In this document: positions 12,640 to 25,200 of the stretch, piece after piece | Position numbering within the stretch: the stretch's first letter is position 1 | Layout: each line of letters begins with the position of its first letter | From: Onchidella celtica | Lineage: Eukaryota > Mollusca > Gastropoda > Systellommatophora > Onchidiidae | Reading direction: 5' to 3' | Length of the DNA: 64,000 nucleotides | Assembly (NCBI GenBank): GCA_963931925.1 | Contig: OZ007570.1 | Location: forward strand, 48,018,556-48,082,555 | Program-made: the position numbers and the translations under genes | The notes under the pieces: model-generated | The model's database searches: none | What the model saw: the letters and a program-made list of their open reading frames with translations, nothing else | What the model was told of the DNA's origin: nothing

Positions 12640-12957
12640 ATGTGTCACAAGATGACCTAGTTTTGCGACACATTTCTCACCTGTGTCGCGGCGGCGTCGT
12701 TTCCGACTTTTGAAAACAATTTTACCTGACACCAAAAATAGAAATACTAGGACCGCCATATTGTTGGGGATACCAAACGCGGAAGTGTGCATGAGTTTTG
12801 TATTACTGTTATAGAAATTGAATGTGAAGTTATTGTGAACAACAAAAAACTATATCTGATAAATACAAAGAAGTAGTGTTAAATAATAGCTTTTATCCCA
12901 TGTTAAGTATGCTGTAGCGTTTGTTTCAAGTGAAGAGGAAATCTCCAAACTTTTGCT
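12640..12957 (+). promoter_or_regulatory. Candidate 5' UTR/promoter of the two-module gene
   Basis: A locally GC-richer, CpG-containing patch (12684-12704) lies about 260 bases before the ATG. It is followed by CCGCCATATTG at 12752, which resembles a YY1-type initiator core. No TATA box is placed convincingly and the transcription start is not visible. A further upstream non-coding exon cannot be ruled out. Confidence 0.2.
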
Positions 12958-13202
12958 ATGGCGAGCACTCTACAGCTCTGCGTTTTTCTGTTTGTTGGCT
13001 TTTGGGCCGTGTACATTGTGAGTCCCACGCCATACGAATGGATGGTTCGTGACAACTGGGATATTATCAATGAAAAATTTTCCAATGTCACCGCCCAGAA
13101 TTGTCGATCAAAACACAAGGAGGAACTCATGTTACCAATTGATTCAATTGCTGCAGTCCCGAAATACAATCAACTGCTGAGTTCAAAGACTTATTCCAAC
13201 AG
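12958..13202 (+). CDS. Exon 1: signal peptide and start of module 1
   Basis: Encodes residues 1-81 plus two bases. A hydrophobic stretch (LQLCVFLFVGFWAVYIV, residues 5-21) follows MAST and fits a cleaved signal peptide. It is followed by an NVT glycosylation sequon and the NCRSK...EL.LP.D motif, which recurs in exon 7. Donor AG|gtaagt, phase 2. Confidence 0.85.
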
Positions 13203-16200
13203 GTAAGTGTTGTCTCGAACGTCTCTGTACAAAATTATTTTTAGACAAAATTGCTGCTGATTGAATGTTCCTGGCTGAAACTGAGATGACACAAAACAAA
13301 AGTGAGAAACAACAGCAGGGGCATAGCCTAGGCTTAACTTTATATGATGAACATGACACATTATTTTGGAATTTGATCAGAATAAAGGCTTATTTGACTT
13401 GTTTCAGCTTTAGAATTCTCAGATTGTTTCAGTGTTCTGTGGCTGATTTAACATCTGATCTCTAATTTGAAACACATTTGATGAAAGTCTGTGACACATA
13501 ATGCATGAAAAATAAGTGGCTTTTTTTTTTCTGGAAAACATAATAATAATAATATAATATATTGCATTTATATAGCGCCCAACCCCGTCGATGACAAGCT
13601 CTGGGCGCTTTAACAAACTCTTACACACACACACACACACGCATACACGAAAGAAATTCAAAAATATTTACTATTGTTGCTGCCGAAAAACACCTAGCCT
13701 AGTTTGTCTGAAAGAAATGGGTCTTCAGATGGCGTTTGAAAGAACCAATGTCATTAATTTCCCTGGTTGTCTCTGGAAGAGTGTTCCAGATGGTAGGGCC
13801 AAGAAATGAAAAGGACTTTTCTCCTACAGTGGACAGATTCATTTTAGGTATTTTCAATTTTGTAGTGTCAGATGATGATCTTAGTTGACGCGATGGAACA
13901 TAGTAGTCAGTTAAATCAACTAGGTACGATGGAGCAGTGTTATTGACACATTTGTGACAAATGGATGACAATTTGTACATTATTCTTTTCTCGACTGGCA
14001 GCCAGTGCAAACTCTGCAGAAGTGGCAGTGCTGAATCTCTTTTCTTTTTCTTCAAAACAAGTCTCGCTGCACTGTTTTGAGCAATTTGGAGTTTTCTAAT
14101 ATTTTTTTGTGAAATTCCAGCCAAAAGGGAGTTGCAATAGTCAAGCTTTGAAAGTACAAAAGAATTTACTAAAACAGCCGCAGTTTCAGTTGAAATAAGA
14201 TGTCTGATTTTACCAATTTTCCAGATTTCCATGTATAGAATACGAATGAGGTGACTAACCTGAGATGACATAGAAAGATTTGAATCAATGTAAACCCCTA
14301 GGTTTTTTACTTTTTTTGAAATTTCTATTGAATTAGTGCCAATTATCATCTCAGTTCTGTCCACTTCTTGCAGAACCCGCTCACGGCCTAATAAAATAAC
14401 CTCAGTTTTATCCTCATTTAGTGCCAGTTTGTTTTGGTTCATCCAGCTTTTAATTTCTGTTATACAGTTTCCAGCCTGCTGCAGAAGGCTGTCAACATCG
14501 CATGGCAAGGCAGAATTTCAGAATTATTAATATTTCTGCAACCACCTGGCATGCAGCAGAAAAATATAACCTGTCTGTGATTGTCATTTGTTTTTTGAAA
14601 AACAACAAAATAACCGTAAACGTTGTCTGATATTAATGGGAAAGCGTTTCCGTAAGTCTCCACCACTTTGAACTCTTATCAGATACTTCTTTCAGACTGG
14701 CATAATTTTATCATTTTGGTGTTGTTTGTTTTAGGCTACAGGTTGAGAGAACAAGGATTAGGGTAGAGCTGGGGATAAGATCAGGTTTAGGGTTAGGGAC
14801 TGACTTGGTGGTCGGGATGCACGGAACTGATCTCTGTTAGTGATGTAATTGTGACAATTTCACTTTCAGCTTCTGCAATTCTGTTTTGATGCCTGGGTTA
14901 ATGTCATAAATGCATGACTTCAGTTGACATACCTGTAAATGCTTTACCCAGAAATAAACCTTCCGAATATATCTCAGGCCAGTCTGCCCCTTTTAACGTT
15001 CTTAGCAGTTAATCGCCAAACTATTAAAACATTCCTATGGAATACTAACTTGCTAAAGGGGCTCATAGGGACTTGGCTCACTTGTGATTCCCTGTGTACT
15101 GTTGCTACGAAAGTTGCATCTTGTTGATGATCTATAGACCCCTGCAGTTTGGAATATTTCATTATTGTAAATTAAGAAAATCTGACCATGAAACGCATTT
15201 GGAAGTCCTGTCATATATAATATTATACAGTGACTAAAACTTTCTTCAAGTTGGATGCTTTCATTGTGGCTTTCTCTAAAACCCCAAAAATTGAACTCCA
15301 AATTAGCAGCAAAAATTTTGATATTAGAAACTTCAAACATGTTATATATATGTGGAAGTTACATTACTTTGTTTAATTTGCCTGTTTGCCTGGTGGATTA
15401 CTCCTGAACTACTGGGACTGGATAAAAATAGTATTATGGCCTAGTGAATAGTTTGATGACCAGGTCGATAACGATAATAATATTGAGGATAATTATTATA
15501 ATCTGATAACTGAGGAACCAGTTGGCTGCTGTCGTGTTTCAAGATAAATATATTCATAGCACTTGAAATGAGAATGCATTACTTCTCTGGCGTCTCACTT
15601 TGTAAAAGTTTGTTGCCAGTCTGAGTAAGTCTTATACCCGGTCTGAAATTTACCACATTGTCATGAGGGATGTTTGCACATAGAACAGCTTTCTGTTTCA
15701 TTCTCATCATTTCACATGCTGATGACAACCAGCATCAGAGTCAAGAGTTTCCCTTAGATTTTCACCAGTTCAAACTTCTGACCATCAGCACTATTGCATG
15801 AGTATGACGAATAGTGTGGAATGATTAAATAATAGAGAGACTGTTCCATGTCACAGAGTCGATCTGTTATAACTTTCCATTGTATCTGCAGTAAAAGAAA
15901 AATACATGTTTAACTGAGAAAGCAAAGAAAAGCGACGTTGATAGAGGTACTTTCACTTTCAACTACAGATTGGTATCCAAGGTAATCTGCCTTAGCCAGG
16001 GCCATCTTAACATCATTGAGGGCCCCAGCTGGGCAAACCAATAGGCTGTAGCCCACCTCTATTTCAAAAACCATTGTAAATCTGCATGTGTGAGGCCCCC
16101 TAAACCCTGGGGCCCCTGGGCAACTGCCCAGTGTGCCCAATGACTCTGGCCTTAGCATTGACAGGGTGAAAAGTTCATTGTTTACAACTGTTAATTAATT

Positions 16201-19200
16201 TTCCTCACTTCCTGTCAGGTCTAAGTTACTTCATGTACACAACATGGCATTGAATCGAGCATTCTTCTACTCCCTGATCTATCAACGACTCAACAACTCC
16301 TGGGACTTCCAAACTCAGCCCGGCCTCATGTACATCTACATGTCAGCGGCTGCAGACATTTCTGCAAGTCCGGGGTTCATCAACGGTTCAGGAATTTTCT
16401 TTGATAACAACTGCTCATACCCAAATTGGTAAGTTGAATGGGTTATAATGTCCCATGGACACTTCAATTTTTTTTGCTGTAGTACTCATACTTTGCCTTC
16501 AGTGGGACTTTTAATAAATTGAATGGGTGATGTCCCCATGACTCATCAAGTTTTTGTTGCAGTAGTATTCATATTTTGCCTTCAGTAGGATTTTTTAAAC
16601 CTGCATCTTCAGCTTGCGAAATAGTAGGACAAACCCGTAAGCAGACATTGGAACCAACCACATGGGAGATCGAGAATGATGAATGATTTTGAGCCCGGGG
16701 GGGGGGGGGGGGGTGGGGGCCTAGAAGCAAAATGAAGAAAAATGAAGAAAAATGCAACGGGAGGATCACAAAAGGGTGCTTTAGGGGACAGAAACACGAA
16801 TGGGCGATGATGATTTGAGGGCAAGCCAATAGTTCATTAGTTGGTGCATTGGGTGGCAGGTGAAAGAAAATTTGGGCCTAAGAGGATGATTGCCTGAAAA
16901 AGATTGAGAAACACTGGATTCAATGTTTGTAGAATGTCCTATCTGGATCTTCATCAGCACTATATGATGGTTGGAATGCATGTATTGATTAAAGTCATGA
17001 AAAGAGTTGTACAATGAACACAAATGAAAATGAAATTACTCAATTATTTATCCATTAAGAGAAAAAAAATCACCAAACCGCACAAACACATTTTGTTGGG
17101 TTTTGTAAAATGAATTGAATGGTAACTGCAGCATAGTTTATTAAGCTCAGTAATTGATTTATGGTGTCAATAAATAAATCTATGAAGGTTGTTAGTTGCA
17201 GTATGTACTCCAGCGAGCAGAAATTTCTTATGAAAGAGTAAAAGTTAAATAAAACATAGATGTGTGTGTTATATGTATTTCAGTGCCATTTGGAAGAATC
17301 AGTGATTTGTAAACTTGCTTTTGGTCTTTAGGGACATATGAATTTGGTTCTAGGTCACCTGTAATGCTAATTTCATTATGTTGTTCCCACTCAGGTACAC
17401 AACCATGGAGTTCAACAGAACTTTGCCACTATTTGGCCCAAAGGCTTGGAGAGAGGATGACTACAATGAACCCACTAATTTCTTGAGAGAACCGACCAAT
17501 GCCACCATAGATATTTGGGATTTGGCTGCGGGCAATGCTCGAAACTACACTGATAAACGATATAAAGGGAATCCATGGGTGGAGTTTTGGCTTCCTGATC
17601 TGAAAGCAGATACGGACTCAACGCGAAAGTTCACGTATTCTGTGGGCATAAAGTACTCCAATGTAACAGGGAAGTTTACCACTGATGTATTTGAGGAGTT
17701 CAAGTTCTTTGGACCCCAGCAGCCAGGAAGTGAAGATCCAGAAACCATGTTGCCAGTGCGGGTCACACGGCCCTATTTTGACTGCGGACAGTCCAATCGA
17801 TGGATTGTGACAGCATCGAGTCCAGTTGTGGAATTCATGCCCCGATATTCAAATTTCACCCACTTGAGGAGACCCCGGTAAGTGTTTTTATTAGTCTTGG
17901 GAGATGAGGGGCATATCGTCACTGCTCTAGGTTAATGGCATATGTCAGACAAATGCCAAAAGGCAACTGATAGTTCATTTGCAATCCTAAGCATGAGGAA
18001 AATCATGTAATATTCTAGAAGAACAATTGGGCCAGTAGGAAAATGTAATAATCGAATAGAATCATAATGGTGTGTGTCACCAAAAGACAGGAAAAGAAAC
18101 ATTTTTTTTCTTGATATCTTTAGCTTTGAGTAGTGACGAAATGCTGCATTTGTTTCTGGCAACATCTTGGATTAGTGAACATGTCAGAGGTTCTGGTACA
18201 GAAATGTATTCACATCAGTACTGATAGAACATCTTCAGCAGCATTCTGTACGCACAAAAGGTTGTATTAGCCCAACCCAGTGGTGAGTGTTTTTTGGTTA
18301 GGTTCATATCCCACTCAAGGTGATGTCCAGTTTCTTGTGGTCTTTGAAAGCATTCACTCATAAGTGGCCTGACAGTGAGAATACATCAGAGAGGAAGCAT
18401 GTGTCGCTGTCAGTCTGCTCATAGATTATTACCTAAAACCCTATTCTAACTCCTTGGACCTGTCACACTCAGAGAATCTTGATTTTTCTTATTTTTCCTC
18501 ACAACTTTCCAGAAAACATATTTTTTCCCTCATATTTGGACTATTTTCCTGAAAGGTTATGATGTAACCATGGATAATATCATTTGTTCACTAAAGTCAT
18601 CATTTTGGTTTATTCCTATTGTGTGCTCATTGGGCCTGTCATACCCCGGGCCCACGATGTAGCATTTTATCTGAGGCTGATACAGGCCCAGTGAGATATG
18701 GAGTGGCCGAGTTTAGTCTTTTTTTTCTTTACTTGAAAGTCTGGATTTGACAAAGTCACAAACCCAAAGAGATAGGAGTCAGTAGTATATAGTAGTTCTT
18801 CTGTATTATTTTGAGAGTGTGATTCGAACAGGCCCCATAAGGCGCCCATCAGAATGTGGACAAGGGGAATTTAAAGTAGGAGGGTTAAAAGTACTGGGAG
18901 AAATCAGGTTGGACACTGACACAAGTGGGATTTGAACCTGGATTTCTCATACTAGGGTCAAGCATCCTGGCCACTCTCCCGTCAGGTATCTCAGACCTTC
19001 TCTTATGAGTGCTGAGGTCTTTTGTTTGCCCTGGGCATTTGCACCTCTCTTTTTCTTGTGTTTATACTTGTTCTTCTTTGTTGTCTTGTTTTTGTTATTG
19101 TTTCTGTTGTTTTCTTTCTTAGCCGTCAAAGGGCTCCATAGTGGGATGCCTTGTTCTCGTCCCCAGACCTTCTGTCCCACATCCCCTGAATGCATTTTGC

Positions 19201-22200
19201 AAAAATGATGAGACTCAGATATATAACTCGTGAATCAGTTCTCTTTGTCGTCCACCCTACGGAACTGCATGAATTACATGTAGTTCAGTGATTGTTTTGC
19301 CGTCCAAATGATCGCGATTTCAAGACTTACTACTGTACAAATCAGAATGATACTGTATTGGCGGTTACGTCCCTTGCGATACATTCCTCCATCACACACG
19401 AAGAAGTTTATTACAATGTCATGTATTGAATACGCTACTTGCTCGCATGGCAGTTTTGATACCGAGACAAGATGCGGCCTTGCGCTACGCGCCAAAATGG
19501 AGTCTATGATGGTGTTATCTTCAGCAACGACCTGAAAACTGCCGGTGGAAGATCCAGTGCGCCTGTGCCATTTCAATTCGTCTGTAATAGTATGCACTTT
19601 AGAGGATAATTATGTATTGTTTTGAGTGGAAATGAAGATTATGTCCTTTTGCCGATGGGGGTCTTCCTTCTTGAACTGGAATCACCAGTTTGACGTAAGA
19701 TGACGTGCGTGACCCATTCTGCCCAATCACAGACGCCGAGAAAATTATCAAGCGTTAATGAATCGTAAACAACGTTCTTTCGGTTTTCTTTTGTACCTGG
19801 ACAGCATCAGTTGGGAGCCTTGATTGGGTACAACGAAATCTGACAATGCCATAACGAGAGATTAAATTAACGACATGATTATTACGGTCGTGTCGGAAAT
19901 TTTGGACCGATCAGATTTCATGCAGCTCGTGCGTCCCGCTTTGCCAAAACTCTTGTCATACCACCCCGGTACGCACGCCGATTTTCCCTTTTGACAATAT
20001 TATTTTCATGGCCAGTGTCAGGTTTATGACTGAGTTTCGCTAAAACAAATTAAGAAGCTGCCTTATGTTGATTAACTTCAGTAAAAAAAAGTGCGCTGCC
20101 AGTCTCTGACCCAGTAAGTCTTGCCGGAGTAACAGTTTGGAATTAAAATGGTGAAAATTCCGGTGCTGGATGTTTGTGTCTTCAGAGGTGCTCGGCTAGC
20201 AGCCCCACGGAAATGGGTCGCGTAGGATTGACGTCAAGTTGGCACGTAGGAATGACATCGGTTTGATGCAAGGAACCCGCCCCATCGGTAATCCTACCAA
20301 TCTTACGGAAATGTACGTTCGGATGCACGTTGTGGTGCTGGCTGGGTAGTACTTGACCTCCTCAGGGCTGACCACAGCCCCGCAGAGATTTCCTCCAGTC
20401 TCAGCCTGCATAGTCATGTAATACACTGTAATATAAGTATGGTGTGCAGCGAGGTACATGTCCATTAAGCTAGTGGTTTGGGTCCTTTTCTAGCCGGATG
20501 AAGATTTTCCAGTTCCCAACTAATTGTCATATTCTCAAAGCTGTATGAACTCGCAAGGGACAGTCTAGTCCTTATGTTTGCAAGATGGAAATATACAAAG
20601 AGAACCCTTGTGTTAAAACGAGTTTTCAGCATTACATGCATGATGGTTTACAGTTACGGCCCTTTCTCCTCCCCCCTATCTCGAACCTGCTGCCTTAGAT
20701 TTCCATTAGGATCCTGTTTGTGTATTCATGTGCAAAACTATTAGGGTGTACAGTAGGTGTATTTCATCTTTTAGTCTCTCTTTCTTTCTCTCTCACTCTC
20801 CTTCTCCAGTGTCACCATCTGTCTCTCTCTTTCTCTCTTTCCTTCCCACCTGCCACCATCTCTTTTTCTCTCTATGCCTCTGTCTGTCTCTCCCTCTGTC
20901 GCCATGACTCTCTCGCTTGTTCTTCCTCCCCCCCCTCCCATTTGCCATGTCTTTCTCTCTCTCTCTCCTGTCCCCTTGCCACCATCTCTCTATCTCTCCT
21001 TCCCCTTGCCACCATCTCTCTATCTCTCCTTCCCCTCTATCGCCATCTCTCTCTCTCTTTCTGTCTCTCCTACCCTTCTGTCGCCATGTCTGCCCCTGCC
21101 TCTGTTTCTCTCTCCTCTCCCCTTGCCACCATCTCTCTCTCTCTCTCTCCTCTCCCCTTGCCACCATCTCTCTCTCTCCTCTCCCCTTGCCACCATCTCT
21201 CTCTCTCTCCTTCCCCTCTGTAGCCACACCAGTTAATGTGGCGCTTCTATCAGTTGTCATGCATTACACAGCAGACAAGCGTAAATTGATCCCAACTATT
21301 ACGAATTTGTGGGAACCTGTATCGCTAGCTCATCCGTGCGTTACGCCTATAACTGGGAACAATCAAACCTTTGATGGAGGGGGTATAATGGTAGACAAAG
21401 GTGTAAAAATAAAAGTGTGCAGAGAATAATGGGAGGCCGACCAGAGGATACGGTATCAGGAAACGGAAAAGGCGGACCCCCCCCCCCCTAAGAAAGGGGA
21501 GGGGGAAGGAGGGGAGGGGGTGAATCATGATTTGCAGCTCTTTATAAATCATGGGATTGTGTAATCTCTGTTTATTCATGCATTGTTGTCGTTAAATATC
21601 ATAGGATTTTGTTCCCAACTTTTTTTTTTTTTTTTGATTGTTGTTTGAAATTGGGAAAAAAAGGGGGTGGGTGTGTGGGTGGGGAGAAGAATACAGGCCT
21701 GGGATGGGCGAGGTACTTTGCCTTAAGTGCAGAAGCAAATCGAGAGACTGGAAAAGATCCCATGGTGAAATATTTGGTTGTCCCCAACATGGTTGTATTA
21801 TACAGCAGGCATAAAATATAATGTGCTATTTGTTAGACTTTTGAATTTTAATATTATACAAGAAAAAAGGCATTTTATTGGAGAATACTACGCGGGTGGG
21901 GGGGGGGGGGAGTATAGAGGGAAAGAGGGCATCAAGATGTTTAAAAGTAGGCTGTTGTGTGCCCAAGAAAAGAGGGGTCGCTTGGTGGTGGTAGGAACGG
22001 AACACATCACCAACAACCACGAATAATTTTATGCCTGGTTTGTCCTTAGAGATTTACTCCGCCTCCGTCTTTTTGTAATGTGTTAATTTTATCTTAGCTA
22101 GTTTCCCACGCTTTTCCGTAACAATGCGTTTATCGTTTCAAACACATGTGAAGTTTCGGGGGGGGGGGGAGGTTGCTTAGAGGGTGGGAAGAGGAACTGC

Positions 22201-25200
22201 TGAGAATTAGACACGCCTCTGCTTATTAGGCACGAAAGTCCGGATTAGAGGAAAACGGGATGGTTTGGTCAGCGAGTGAGGTGGGATGGACGGAACTTCC
22301 AGTGACAAAGTTACACCAGTCAGCATGCCCCACTGGTGGACGGAGGACTGGGGCTCAGTCACGCCACTGCAGAACTTGGCTGGTAAAAAAAAAAGGGAAG
22401 AGGCGGTGTGGCGGACTCATGTTTTTTTCTCCCTCCTACCCCACCTTGCAGAGCTGGTAACTGAACGCCCAGTCGGTCAGGTTGACTGTATTCACTGGTG
22501 ACTGGCGACATCAGAATCAGAGCTGTCCGTTCAAATTTTGAGTCAGAGATGATGCTGGATATCGCCGGGACGCAGATGCTGCAAAAAGTTGTACTAGTAC
22601 CGTATTGGGTCCGTCTAATGGGGAGCTCGGAGGCTGTTGGTGAGTTAAAACGTTATTTTCATGAATACAATGATAATAGTAATGCTAAACTTGATGTCAA
22701 CTTATGCCTTCGAGTGACATGAGCACCTCAGGTTCTGCTTGATGTAAAATCATGATGTTGTGCATGCACGCATGCCTTTGTCACTCTCCACGTTGCCAGA
22801 TAACGCACTTCTTTCCCATTCAGAGGATGTGAACTTGATAATGAATATAAACAAGTTAGTACTAATTAAGAAAGAAAACATTTCCACCAGTTTTGATGTA
22901 ACAACTTTCCATTGCCGTTGCAAGATTTGATGTTTTTTTTTTGTTTTTTGTTGGTTTTGTTTTGTTTCGATGAGACTTGCAGTTGTTTGTGGTTTATGGT
23001 GTGTTGACACTATTCTGAGTGTTTGTGTTGTTCGCGTTCGCAACAGTGGTTACGATTCAGCTTGAACAACAAATAAACGAGACTTACCAATGAAGTGTCG
23101 TTTTTTGTTGATTTTATCGAGTCTTTTGGTTGGAATTTTTCTGTGTTCGAGAAGTTTCGACTGCCTTCTCCAGTTATCTTAACGAAGACAAGCTTTAGAA
23201 ATTCGGTATCATTCACAGAACAGCACTAAAGCATGATTTTTTTATGTAAAAAAAAACAAACCAAAACAAACATCGGAACAGTCTAGGAGAAAAGTTACGG
23301 TTAGGGATGCGCGATCCAATCTAGATCTAGATCTCTTGTAGCATTGGTGTGAAATTTGGGGGAGACAGTCAGAGAATGGAAGATGGAGGTAAACTTTTTT
23401 CTTTTTTGCCTTTGTGGACGTAAAATTAGGAAGTTTGGGTATGAAATGTACATTTTTAAAACGCAAGGTCTAGTTGGCGCGGCGGATTTTGCAAGCTCTG
23501 CTGGGGGTCCCCGTGATATTAATTCTGTTAATGTCACGAGTGGCATCGACAAAATTCGATAGCAATCGATTCCTGGCGGGCAAATCATCGATCGGATGCT
23601 GTCAGTTTTGCGGATGGTGATTTTTGCCTCTGTGTGTAAGCTTATTATTTCATGGCATGTTTGTTATCGATTGGTCATTAAGAGTATAACGAATATTGCT
23701 GTTCTCTAGCGCCCCTCTCTCTGATAGCTCGCCGGTCCCTCTTCTCTCTCTTCCTCCACTTCACGCCCCCCCCCCTCCCCATATTGTTATTGCTTTGTTA
23801 TAAAGTGGTCATTACTCTAAGCCTAAGCCCACTCCCGGATTGGTGTCGGCTGATTAGTCACTGGAGAATGGCTGGATGGGGACATATGATTGGGGTTTGA
23901 TTCAGGTTGTAAGTGATTGATGAAACGAAGCAATTTATCGGGTACCAACGGGCTTCAGATTCTGTCTGTTTTTGTGGTTTTGAGAAACCAAAGTTAAGCA
24001 TGAGTTTAGCTGGAGTCGATGCTCCATTACAGTCTTAGCGTTACTTTGCTGAGTTAAAACGCTCCCAGTTGTAACTTTATGCGGTCGGCCGTTACACGTC
24101 CCATCCTACATAGCGGGTGGGTGCTGGGCTTTTCTGATAGGGTGTCTTTCTGGTCTCTCATTCTACTATAAAATCTGTCTGTCGTCTTGCTTCTCCCCAG
24201 CACAATATGACCGTTGCCGTGTCAACGTGCTTTCTCCAAACTCAAGCTCCCTAACATAAGTAGTGGAATGAAACCTGCCCAAAGAAGTTTACTGTGGTTC
24301 ATTATTATTGTCTAAGTTTGACATATTCAATTATCATGATTCCCCATTCCGACATTATGACACAGACTTGGAAGCCCTCTCATTAAAAAAAAAAAAAGTA
24401 TTGTGAAAGAAAACCCATTCGTACATCTCTGAAATTCAGGCCATATACAATATATTATTATGTTTATCTCGTGAAGAAACATGGGTCCATACTCTTTCCA
24501 GCCGTTAAGTGTCTATGGCATAGCCCTAACATTTGATCTGTAATACAAAAGGTAGAGCTTCTCCCTAGCCTACGTCGCACCCAAGAGGTTAGAAGAATGC
24601 TGTTACCATGAGGTCTTTGGCGTGCACTTTAAAATCATTCTTCTGTATTCTGTAGACATCAGAGCAGGGGTTATTAGATCACTTCACTGGCGTACCATCT
24701 TGAAGATGTGTATATCAGTTGATGATCCCAAGTATATAACTTTATCCCATTTGCTACAACCGCAGAGACGTTTGTCGTGAATGGTGCTGTCATGATGTGA
24801 CAAAAAGTCGTGTGCGTCGTGTCAACTTGGGGCAGTTTCCCAGGCTCTTAGCGTGCCTTTTATCTTCGCTTTAGTAAATATGAGAAGTGCCATTACCGTA
24901 TTTCTCATATTTGCCACTAAACTTAAGCACTGAATTTGTTGGTTCAAGCCGTAGATGCAGTATAGTAACGCTGTTCTACACCCATGGTCAGTCAAACAAA
25001 CCCTACGTCTTTGACAGATGAAATCTTTACAAGGGAAGTTTGCCGAATATGTTCGTGTTCTAAATCTTCAGCGTTGACTCAATTGCAAGAATTTCCTCCA
25101 TTTTAATCCACAATATCCCACGCTGATAATCACGGTCGTCACCCACTACCGCAATCAGAGTATGGCAGCACCATCAATCGACGCCACCATCATCTTTATT

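Noticed and set aside
16000-16155. Transposon ends around GGCCCC/GGGCAACTGCCC
   Set aside because: Looks like a known kind of GC-rich element end, but the inverted arms are too poor and no target duplication was found.
20793-21260. Arg/Glu- and Ser/Leu/Pro-rich open frames of up to 170 codons
   Set aside because: They are translations of a CT-rich simple repeat, open on both strands because of composition.
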